From the NCBI RefSeq assembly GCF_900451095.1, contig NZ_UGHV01000001.1, positions 1 to 64,000 of the forward strand: a DNA stretch of 64,000 nucleotides, written 5' to 3'. Below are positions 30,284 to 42,200 of this stretch, in pieces (the stretch's first letter is position 1; each line of letters begins with the position of its first letter). The stretch comes from Helicobacter canis (GTDB lineage: Bacteria > Campylobacterota > Campylobacteria > Campylobacterales > Helicobacteraceae). The notes beneath the pieces are model-generated. The model saw only the letters and a list, made by a program, of their open reading frames with translations. It was not told where the DNA came from and searched no databases. The position numbers and the translations under genes are program-made.

Positions 30284-33200
30284 CTAGGTGGCTACTTCTT
30301 TATGTCCCATATATATCAAGTCGTGTTGCATTATCATCTGCTTTAATCTACCTTTTGTTGCTTCATAAGTTGTCTTATACTCTATCTTTCCATTTTTAGC
30401 GATTGAAATGCTTACAATATCTGTGATGTTGCTTGCATTCTTAAAAGGTTTGTAAAAATATAGTGTTCCTGCTTCATCTTTTGTAACAAAGGCTGGATTA
30501 TCTAGGATATGGATTAAAGCACCTGTAATATTAAATCTATTTTCTTTTTTGTTGCCTTGCTTGCTAAAATGTCTATACGCATAAGGGATATAGATATTTA
30601 CCACTCCTGCTGGTGTTTTATATGCTACTCTATTTTTAGCCTTATTTGGTGTGGCATTGCTTGAGTTGAGTAAAGATTTACTAAAAGTTTGCATATCCAT
30701 AGGGTTGGGTAAAGGTATTGCATAAGATTCTAACGCCTTATAATCTACCCTTCCGCTAGAATCTAAAAAGCTAGATTCTAGCTTCTTGCTTAATGCTTCG
30801 CCCATCATCGTGGCTTCGGCATTTGTATCATAAATGCTTGTGTCCATAGTTTTATGGGGGTGTGCTTGTAAAAATCCCTTTTCCCCTAGGGTTTTTAAAT
30901 TGTGTATATTTTGCTCTTGCTTGTAGATATGCTCCTGCAAGGAGTGGATTCTGTCATTGGCTAGTTTCTCTGCAGTTATTGGATTGTCAAATACTTTTTT
31001 ATATTCTGCAAGTATGTTGTCATATTCTTTCTTTGTTTTCTCTAGCTCTTGGCGTGTTTGTAAAAGATTTTTTTCAGCTCTTGCAAGTGCGTCATCTTGC
31101 ATTAGCCTTGCTTGCACATTTCTAGCCTCCACTTCTCCGTGCAGGTCAAAATACTCTTTGGCTTGTCTATAATAGTTTCTCCCATACGCAAAGCCCTCTA
31201 TATCTTGGATTGCGTGTTGTAGCTCGTGGTATAGCACTTCTTTGGGGGTGTGGTGTGTCGTGGCGATCTCGCCTAGGTTTATGGATAGGTGCTTGCTCTT
31301 TCCGTTATATTCTGGCATATACAGCCCAAAGGCTTCTAGTGTTTTATCATTTTTTATCACTAGGGTTTTAAGTTGTGGATATGCGTTAAAAAGCTCTTTA
31401 TCTTGCAAAATCTCCCCTAGCTCTACTTGCTGGGCTTTTTCAAGCTTGGGTATATCAAGCTCCCCACCCCTTTGGCTTATCTCAAACTTCCACCTTTGAT
31501 CCTTGTCCTTATACCAGCCTGTTTGCTCCCATATCTCTATCTCTTTTGCGCCTTTTGCTTCTAGCTCTTTGGCTCTCTCTAGCCTTGCTTTGTGCGGTGC
31601 GTAGGCTTCATTTGCTAGAGCCTTCTCCCCTGCGAAAAGCTGTGGATTTATATCAAAAAGCTTATTGTTGTGTAAAAAGCGCGTTAAAGCATTGTGCGTG
31701 CTGGTGGTGGCGTAGGTGTGCAAGTCTCTTTTGGCGATTTCTTGCATTAGCTGTGGATTGTCTTTTGCGATGTTTGGGTAGCTTTTGGCTACTTTTTTTG
31801 CTCGCCACTCTAGTCCCTTTGCCACTGCCTTGCTCCCAGCTACTCCGCCGAGCAGCCCTAGGGCAAACTTCTCGGGGCTAAATCTCCACTGCCCATTTTC
31901 ATCTTGCTCTATGCCGCTCACGCTTCCGCCTAGTAGTCCCGCCCCTAAGTGTGGATTGCTGTGAAAGATATTGGGACTAGAGTTATTAAAATACTTCCGC
32001 CCACTCTCGCTCTCTACGCCCCTGTTTTCTATATGCTTGATTTGATTGCTATCAAGCACCATAATCGTATCTGCCACGGGGTGTTTTTTGCCATTTTGTG
32101 TGCTATCATCTATGATATTTTTAAATATTATAGAATCGTGAAAATCCCTAATATTTTCTTGTATATGTTTAGGGATACTATCTATTGCATCATCTATATA
32201 ATCATTAAATGTATGCCCCTTAAAGTCTATCACTAAAGGATTTTTGGCATTCAAAAATACTTCATAAATATTAGCATTATAAGTTCTTGCGATTTTTTTG
32301 CTTGATGAAAAGTAATGCCCTTGTAAAAATTTATCCACTTGATTACTATATTTTGTATCAAAGACTTCAAAAATTTTATTTCCTATTTCTTTCCATTTCG
32401 TGCCGTGATAAAACACCTTCGGCAGTCCGTTTTCATCTTTTGTCAAAGGGCTTGAGTCTTTGTGCCACTCTAGCAGATCTTTTGCCTTTTTCTCATCGTA
32501 GGCAAACTTTTTCATCGCGGATTTTAGCAAGGCGTTAGAATCCTGTGCTACAATCTCTCTTGCAAGTCCATTCGGCTCTTGGTCTTTACTTGCTTGGCTG
32601 GTAAAAGTATGGATAAGGTCAGCGTTTTTTATCTTTGATTCTATATATCCCTTGCGTGCTTTGGGCAAAAATGTAAAGAGTCTTTTATCCTGCAAATCCG
32701 CTATCAAAAAGCTATAAAAGTTCTCCCCATCGTTAAATACCTTGATCTTTGTTTTTCGCTCGCCTTTTGTCAGCTCTATGTCTGGGTGCTTCAGGGTCGG
32801 CTCTATGATGTGCAAGTAGGCTAGTCTGCTTTGGGCATCGCCTTTTTTCTGTAAATGCGCTATGAAGTTTTCTTTATTTTCCACGCTTTCAAGGCTTTTT
32901 AGAAAGCTTTGTATATCAAGCTCCTGCGGTATCCTCGCACCTTGCTTTGATTCTAGTAGCTTCGTGGCTTCTTGTGGGGTGAGTGCCTTTGGAGTAGAAT
33001 CCACTTTTGGTGTTGCTTGCGGTGTGGGCGTGCTAGAATCTAGTCTAGGTTGTATCTTTTTCTTGTTAGTATGTCCATAAATGTGATAGTTTTTGACTAC
33101 TTTTCTCCACTCCCTAGCAAAATCATAAAATCCATCAAGATCTAGCCCATATTTTTGAGCCACTGCAAAATGTCTTTCCGCCTTTTCTCTAAAGCGTTGC

Positions 33201-36200
33201 ATTTTTTTAGGGGTGAGCGGGTCTTTTGTCTGCAAAAACGCTTCTTTATCTTTCAGCAATAAAGCACTATCAAATACTACTAAAGGTGGCACATCGCTAT
33301 CATATCCCCATTTTTCAGTTAATTGTGAGTCGATTTTTTGAGCTAGGGGATTTGCTTTTATAAAATCAAGTATATCTCTAAGGTATTCATTGTTTTTGCT
33401 CCACGACTCTAGCACTTCCATATTAAAATCTGTTTTCCCTTTTTGTGTGGGCTCTTTGGCTTGGGGTGTTTCTTTTGGGGTTTGCGTGGGCTCCTTGTGG
33501 ATCGCCGCGCCGCTATCGCGGCTCGCGATGACAGAGTGGGGGTCGCTCGGTGATGACGGCTGGGCTGGCTCGCTCTTTGGGCTTGGTTGCGTGGATTCTC
33601 CACTAGAATCCACTTTTTGCGCTGGGGGTGTTGGCTCACTAGAATCCGCTTTTGGATTATCCTTTGGCGTTTGTGTTTTTATTGGGGCATTAAAATCTAT
33701 TTCATTTAAAATGTTTGTAGATTTCTTGTCATAGTAGTTTTGTAGCTCTTGCATAGCTTCATCATATTGAGTAGTGTAAAACTCTCGTGCTTGTGCTTGC
33801 TCTTTATATAACGCATCATCAAAAAGCCTTCTTTCAACATTTTCATAGGCTTTAAATCTAATTTCTCTTATATTTTTATGCAATTCTTTTTCATCTCTTA
33901 CATTGTCTATTTCTGTTTTAATGGCATTTTTGAGATGTTCTATTTGATTAAGGGATTGTTCTTTAAAGTCTTGCAATGATTTTGTAGGTGGTATATAAAA
34001 CTCATTTTTCCTTACATTATTTAAGAAAAATTTATCACCTTTCATACCCAAATCATCATCAGTATAATTGCCTATGTTGGCATAATACATTGTCATATTA
34101 TCTTTATCATAGTATCTAATATCCGCTTTTTTAAAATCATCTCTCTTTATTGTGTTGGTTATCTCTCCGTTATTTGCTATTTTCTCTGCTAATTCTTTAG
34201 CAATATTTTCATTTTGTATGGCGTAGGATATATCAGGGTTGGTTATACTATCGCCATTTAGTGTTGTTTGTGGTATAATCTCATCGGCTTTGGCAAGAGA
34301 ATTAGCACTTGGCTCGTAACCAATGGATAGCGTTTGAGCCTTAGCCCTTGTTGTGTCTTTGTAGCTTTGTGAGTTTTTATAATCCCCACTTTCTTTAAAC
34401 ATTGTCTTAAAGCCGATTTCATTATTCTTTTTCTTTATCTGCTCTACGACTACAAAATGCCCATTAACTTGCTTGTAGCTTACTACAACAGGATTGCCAC
34501 TATTATCCACACTATCTAAGCTTTCATCAGCACTTTTTACAATGCTTCTATACTCTGCTATGTCGTTATAATCCACCGCTTTTTGCCCACTTTGCTGCAC
34601 GAGTGGGGAGTCTATGCCGTGTCGGTTTAGCGTGTGGTTTATGGCTTGGTAGTCTATCGTTACTCGCACATCGCTTGGGTGCTTGAAGCCTAGCTGCTCC
34701 GCTTCGGTCTTATCTAGCTTATCAATGGCTACTTTTTTGTTGTTTTTATGTGCATATTCTACGACTTGGGGTGTGAAGTTTGCTTCCCCTATGATTTGCA
34801 TATCTCGCCCTTTTGCTGGGCTAGAGTCTATAATGTCTTTTATCTCTTGGCTTAGGGTAGAATCCACTTTTGGCGGTGTTTGCAAATCTTGTGCTACAAT
34901 GTCGCTAGAGTTTAAAGGTTCATCTTTAGAAGTCAGTAAAGGATTAAATTCATCGCTATAAGCGGTCAGGTTCGCGGTGTCGCCTTTAATCTCATCAGGT
35001 ATTCTACCTTTTGTCTTTTTATAGCTTGTGATTATCCAATTATTCTCGCCTTGTTTATTAAAGCCTTTTGAGATTCCCACTAGATAATATTCATCGCCTT
35101 TTTTATACCATAGCGTATTCACGCCATTTTCTGTGATGAGCTTGCCATTTTCTACAATCTCGCTTATACCCTTTATGATCCCAGCTTCTCCGCTTCCAAA
35201 GCTTGCAAAGTCATCTAAATGCTTTTCTACGATTTTTTGTAAGCCTATTTTCTCATCTCCCCATACCAAATCAATGCCACCCAAGCCCTCTCTATGAAAC
35301 GCCCCTGCCACTTGTCCTTTTTTCTCTGCTAGTAGCTTCTCTATCGCTCCCACTCCATCGCGGTAGTATTCGGCATAGTTCTCTCCAAACTCCGCAATGG
35401 GCTTAATGCCTAGTGCCCTTTGTATTTTCCCCCTTTCTTTAGTGTAAAACTCTCCTATTTTTTCATCTGTTTGTTTATAGATTGCTCCCTCTCTAAGCTT
35501 TGCCATACTATGTGCTATTTCCCATATTTGCCCAGCAATATCTAGCTCCTGCTGTCGTGTGCTTTCTAGCATATCTTCAAAGGCTTGTTTATTCACCATA
35601 ATAGTGTGTTGATCTAGTATGTCGTGGTTTGTGTCAAACTCTTTTATTCTTTTCTCAAGGGATTGTATATACCTATCTCTGCTCGCTTGGGCTAGCTCTT
35701 TAAAATACTCCATATCTCCATATTTGCTTAGAAACTTTTCATAATTTTTGGCATTTGCGGTTTGGATTTGGGTAGAGGTTATGCCCCTTGCTTCTGCTTC
35801 TTTGATTTTCTCATCTAGTTCTTTTCTCCTAGCTCTCCCTTCCTTGCTTCTCCACTCGCCACTTTCTCTTAGCTGTGTAAGCTCTCTTTTTAAAGGCTTT
35901 AGAGATTCAAGCTCTTTGTATAGCTCTTTTTCTGCGTGGTGGGGTAGGTCTTGCTCTGGGATCTTTTGCGTTTGGGTTGGTGGCGTTGGCTTTGCCGCCT
36001 GTGAGTTGTTTAGATTTTGGGCGTTTTGAGTAGAATCCACTTTTGGCGTTTCTGTTGGCGTGGGTGTGCTGGGTGGTGTGGGTGGTGTAGGGTCTGTGTC
36101 AAAGTGCTTATGGATCTGCTCTTGCAAGTCTTTGACAAAGCTTGCGTGGTGTTTGGTAGGCGTGGGGAGATCGCGCAGATACTCTAGGGCGTGCTTTGTG

Positions 36201-39200
36201 CCATCACTCTCAAGCCCTAGCAAATAATCTACATCAAATCGCACTTCATCGCGCCATTTTATGAAGTCTTGCACCTTGCTTCGCACAAGCTCGGCTCGCT
36301 TGGGCTTTGGCACGATCGCATTTTTTAGCTCTCTTATGGCTTGCTCGATTATATCTAGCTCATCGCTTGCGCGGCTGGCGTATCGTGCGTATGTCTCATA
36401 GCTTACTCCTCCTTGCTTTGCGTAACGCTTTGCTTTGTATAAGTCTTTTAGTATTTCATATTTCAAGCTGTGTAGCTGTGTGAGTGGATTCTGTGCTTTG
36501 GTGGCTGGCTCTAGCCTATCGATATAGCTTTTTTCACTAAGCTTTTCTAAGGCTTGCTCGCGGTATTTTGCCGAGCCTTTTAGTCCTTGCTCGCCGCGCT
36601 CTTTGTTTTTCCACTTTAGGTTGCTGTTTTGCTTAGGGGTTACTTGTATGCTGCCACTCTCTGGGTAGTGTAAAAAATCTGTGCGGTTTAGTTGTAGTCC
36701 GTGCTTTTCTAGCTCGGCTTCAAAGGGTTTCTGCTTAGGGGTTATGGACTCGCTTACTTTGGCAAGTAGCTCATTGACTTGCTTTTCTACTTTTGGTGGG
36801 AGCTTTTTGCCCTCTTCTTTGTAGGGTTTCTCAAGCTTTCTAGCTTGTATCACTAGGGGGCGCACTTCATCATAGATGGGCTGCAGCTTTGCTTGTAGCT
36901 CCTGTGCCTTTGCCCTTGTCTCTGCGAGCTTTGCGGCTTTCCACGCCTTTTGGTCTGCTTTACTCCACTTGGGCTTTTCTCGCGTGGGGTGTGGTATAAT
37001 GTCACTAGGATTCTCAAATAGCCGAGCGGCTTTGGTAGCTCCTGCATCATCGTGATGAGAGTTCTCCACCCCTTTAGATTTTGGGCTACGATCTACGCTG
37101 CTGGGGTGGGCTAATCCCTCCAACTCTACACTATAAATCCTATTTCCATTTTGCACACTCTCTTTAAGCGTGATGAGTGCTTGGGCGTTTTGCTCCTGCA
37201 AGTCTTGGGCGTTTATGTATCTATGCACGCCTACGATGTCTGCGCTGTGATTTTTGGGCGGCTCTGTGTGTGAAAAATCGCTATTTTTAAAAAGCCTTTC
37301 AATGTCTGCCACTGCGCTTAAATGCTGCTCTTTGCTAAATCCATTATCTAAGCTTTTTTGTATCGCCTTATCGCTTAGCATTTTATCAATACCCGTGCTG
37401 CTTAGTCTTGCGATAATGCCGCTTTTGTGCGGTAGGTCTTTGTTTTTAATGCTTTGTAGCTGTTGCTTTACTTGCTCTCGTTGGGATTTTTTGGGCGTGT
37501 CTTTTAACTCTTGGTTTAGGCTAGAATCCACTTTTGGCGGTGTGAGTTCTTGCGTGTCAAAAAGGCTTTTTTGTGGTGGTTTGTGAGGGTAGCTACTCTC
37601 TATAAATCTGGCAAACTCCCTGCTCTCTATGCTCTCTTTGAGCTCCTTAAACATCGCTTCATCATAAGGCACTTTAGCATATCGTATCGCGCTTCTCAAA
37701 TCCTCCCAGCGCAAGTTGGCAAAATTATCCGCAAACTCTTGGGCTTGCTGCTTTTTGTGTCTTGCATTTCTAAGCATAAACCCACGATCAGTGCTATAAG
37801 GCTCTTCATCGGCTAGCTTGTTTAAGGGTTTCTGTGCTGTTTTGCGCAAGCCTTGTAGGATTTTATGCGCGTGATCTTGCGCTTGCTCGCTTAATGTTGT
37901 GTGGCTTTGTGGTATAATATCGCTAGAGTTTAAAGGGAGATTATCCCCTTTAGTAAAAGGCGTTGATGATATACTTTCGCCTTTCTCTTTTTTGATATAC
38001 GCAGTTACTAGCCACTTATTCTCTAGCGGTTTTCCATTCCAATTTTGTTTCAATATCAACTTATAATCTTGTGTTTCTATCTTTGTAGCTTCGTTAGGCT
38101 TACTTGTGATTTTCCCATTTTCTATAATGTCTGCTATTTCATTTTTAGCAAACTCCAACGCCTTAGCTTCTGCTTCTGCTTCGCTTAAGCCTTGCTGCAT
38201 AAACTCGGCTTTTCTTTTGTCTAAAATATGTGCTAATCCATAGCCATCGTGCTTTTCTAAATCTGTTATTTCTCCCCAGACTAAATCAATATCCCCTAGC
38301 TCTTTGCGGTGGAATGCACCTGCCACTTGCCCTTGCTTTTCATTCAGTAGTTTTGCAATAGCAGATTCCCCGCTGTGATAATGCTCTGCATAGTTCGTGC
38401 CAAACTCTTTTATGGGGTTAATGCCTATCCTTGCTTCAATCTCCGCACGCATAACCTCAAAAGACTTGCTAAAATCTCTGCCGTTTAGAATCAAATTTTT
38501 ATCCGTGTAGTTATGCTCCTTTTGTATATCTCGCAGCACTTTTAAATCCATAGGGTATCCACGCCAATAAAAGTTCTCTACTTCAGGAAGTCTCACTACA
38601 CCTAAATCCCCATTTTTAGCATAAGTGAGTTTTCCCCTTTCTCTATTCATTAAGTCTATAAAGTCTGTATCTTTAGTGTTTTTTTTAAAAGCTAAATCTA
38701 ATTGCTTATCTATCTCTGCTATTTTTCTTTTATACTCATAATCTACATCACTACTTGCCCCCTTGTTTTTCTCTAGCCACTCATTTGCTTTTTGTAGCTC
38801 TTCTTCTCTTATTTTTTGACTAAATGCTCTTGCTCTCTCTTGTGCTTCCTTATCTGCTTGTTGCATATTTTCATACATACGCAGATAGATTGTATCCATA
38901 GCTTCTTTTCTTGCCTTGCCTTTTAGTGTTGTATCTTGCTTGAGTTTTTCTAGCTCCATATAATCTAAATCTATGCCATTTTCTTTTAGTCTGTCCCTAA
39001 ACCGACTTCTATAATCTAAATATTTTTTGTCTCGTGTTTTTGTGTATCCTCTCCCTAAATACATTACTTTTGGAGCGTTGTAGGCTAAATCTCTAGATTC
39101 TTTATTTAATTGTTTTATTTTCTCTTTGGCGATTTGTATCTTGGTGTGCGTATCTTTGCCTGCGATTGCTTGCTCAAAGCCTTGCAGGGTTTTTTTCTCA

Positions 39201-42200
39201 TCGGTGTAGGGCTTTTGCTGTGGTATAATGTCGCTTGCAAGTTCATTAGAAAACGCTTTAGTGGTAAAAGTCTCAGCGAGTATATTTGGGGCTTCCTTGC
39301 TTAAATATAGCACTTCTCCATTCTCACTCACTCTATTTTTTAGCTGGTTTAATGTTTTATATGAGTTTGTAGAGATTACCCACTCGCCTTTATCGTTTTT
39401 GCTCACGCTTGTGAAGTAGCTTGTCTGCCCTATGTCTTTAGCAAAAATTAGCGCGTTTTCCTTGTCTTTTATGATTATGTCGCTATGCTCTAAAGTCTCT
39501 TTGATATAAGGCAAAAACTCTAGCCTGTCTCGTTGCATAAGCTTCACTAAACTATTTGCGCTTAAGGTGATTTGCTCCCCTTGCAAGATCGGCTCTAGGG
39601 CTTGTGCTACTTGCTCGCTAAATTGTGGCGTGTAGGGTTCTTGCAAGTCTTTAAGCCCAAAGGTCTCAAGCCACTTTTGCGCGATGTCGGCTGGGATTTG
39701 GTGCGTGTGTCCTTGCGTGTCGGTGTAGGGGAGGGTAGAATCCACTTTTTGCGCTATGAGTGTGTCTTTTTGCGTTTCTTGCGGTGCTTCCTTGTGGATT
39801 GCCACGCCGCTATCGCGGCTCGCAATGACAGAGATGGGGTCGCTCGGTGATGACGGCTGGGCTTGCGCTGTGGATTCTAGGGTGTGGGGGCTCTTGGCTA
39901 TATCTAGCACCTCTTGGCGTGCGTTATCTAGCTCCCCTTTAAAGGCTCTTATATGCTCTTTTGTAGCATTAGTGAAGTCGCCGCGCTTTTCAAGCCGCGT
40001 GAGCTCTAGCTTTAGATCCCCTATGTTGTAGCTGGATTCTAGGGCTTTGCTTAGGTGGTGTCGTAGGGCGGCTCCTTGGACTTTTTGATTCACAGAGGGC
40101 AGAAGTGGTATATGCGGCAGTAGCCTTATCATATTGGCAAAGATCCCTTTAATCACTTGAAACTTCACCGCCCCTTCAAGCGTGGTGGCGATACTAGAGC
40201 CGATCTTGTCCGTGGTGGCTGGCTTTATGGCTTGCAGGATTAAAGGATCATTTTTAAAAAGCGCGTGAAACTTCTCCGCGGCGTTGATGTAGTCGTGGGC
40301 TGCTTTTGAAGTGAAAGTGCCCTTTAGCTCTTTAACATTATCTAAAAACTTCGTGCTATTAAATACCTGTATATCGCGCACCTCTAGCATTGACTTCCTA
40401 AAAAGCTCTTCTAGCATAGCGATCTCTATATGCGCTCTTGCTCCTTGTGGCAGGGCTTTGGTGATGGCATCGAGGTTTGCCTCTTTGTCGCCTTGCCCCT
40501 TGGCAAAATCAAGCAAGCTTTGCAGGGCTTTTTCATTGGTATTTTTGCGGTCGCGGATCTTCAGGCGATCGGCTAGCTTTAGGCTATCTTTCATCGTGGC
40601 ATAATCAAGCAACGCCGTATCAAAGAGCGTTTTTGCGTCATTATAGGCTACTTTGTTTTGGGCAAAGATACTTTCAATGCCTGCTTTTATATCACTTCGC
40701 ACAAAGCTATCATAAGCCTGCTTTATGTGGGTTTTGAAGTTTGGATCGCGCTCGTTTTTGTAGTAGGCGTTGAGATTTTTCAGCGCGTTGTTTAGCTGCG
40801 TGAAGGATACGCCCTTTGGGTTATAGATGTTTTTTTCTATGAAGTTTAAAAAATTAGCACTAGATTCTGGGGCGACTCCAGAGTCTGCTAGACTTTGCTT
40901 AAAGGCTTCAAAGCTTTGGGAGCCGCTTTGCTCTTTAAGTGTGTTTAGATTGACCTTATAAGTATCATCATAGATCGTGCCTAAAATCTGCGTGATCGCT
41001 TCATCATAAGAGTCTTTTGTGCCTTTTTCTAGCTCATCAAAGATAGCTTTAAGGCTACTTTTTGGCGCGATGGATTCTAGGTTTCTCTTAAGCTTTTGGG
41101 TGGTTTGGTGCAAGATCCTTGTCAAAGTATTGTGCGCTTTGGGGGATTTGCTCGCAGCTTCTGTGATAAAGCCTAGTAGATTCCCGCTCTCATCAGCGCG
41201 GATCGCTTGCAAAAGCCTGCTTTGAAACTGCTGCTGATTTTTCAAAGTGAAAATATCTTGCACCTTATCTACTGCGTCTTTGAACTTTGGAGGCAGATTT
41301 GTCGTATCTATGCGCTTTGTGTGATCGCCGATCTCTAAGGCTAGCCCGAAGTTTTCACTCGCTTCTTGCAGGGATTTTTCTTGCTCTTTGGTGTAGGTTT
41401 GAGAGAGTAGCTTTTGTGCCATAGCTTGGTTGCCATCTTGGGAGCGTTTGACAAAGCCTAGCACCGGCGTGTAGTCTATGATCTTGCCTAGGCTTTGGGC
41501 TATGCCAGCTCCTTTAAGCTTGTCATACGCCTTGATCGCGCCCAAAATTGCCATATCGCCTACGATATTTAGCACGCCTTCTTGCGTGGCGTGAGCTAAG
41601 ATCTCTTGGGCAGTAGTCTCTCTGTGTAAATAGGCATTGCCTAGGATCGTATCTAACGCCCCCCCGCCAAAGGCTCCCATCGCTCCCCCCACCACTGCCC
41701 CAGCAGTCGCGCCATAGCCCCCACCAGCTCTGCCCAGCTTCGCTCCCCTTGCCGCGCCGGCAAACGCCCCTGCAATGCCCCCTGTGATACTCCCAGCATT
41801 TGCCGCTAAAATCGTAGGCAAGCTTTCAAAAAAGCCACTATTTATGCGATAAAACTCGCCCTTGTGGTTCAAAAATAGCTCCCCCTTGTCATTTACCCCT
41901 ATGCCTTCAAAGCCTAGATTTGTAGCGATCGTGTGGGCGGAGTTTAGGTAGTCTGTCTTTGCCTTTTCATCGCTTCCGGTAAGCAAGCTTGCTATGCTTT
42001 TGTATTGGTGGAAGTTATCTAGCACTTCTAGGGCTGTTTTCATCTCTTTTGGCACGATCTTTTCGGCGCGTTTATTTTCTATAAAATCGCGGTATATTTC
42101 ATCATCACTAGCAAAGATCTTATCCCACGCGCTTGCACGGGATTTGATATAGTCTTTGTCGCTTTGGTCTAGCTCTTGGGGGGTCTTTTTAGCGATGTGT

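Noticed and set aside
36853..37050. 65-codon minus-strand ORF inside the polyvalent gene
   Set aside because: Out-of-frame with the giant gene and without ribosome site.
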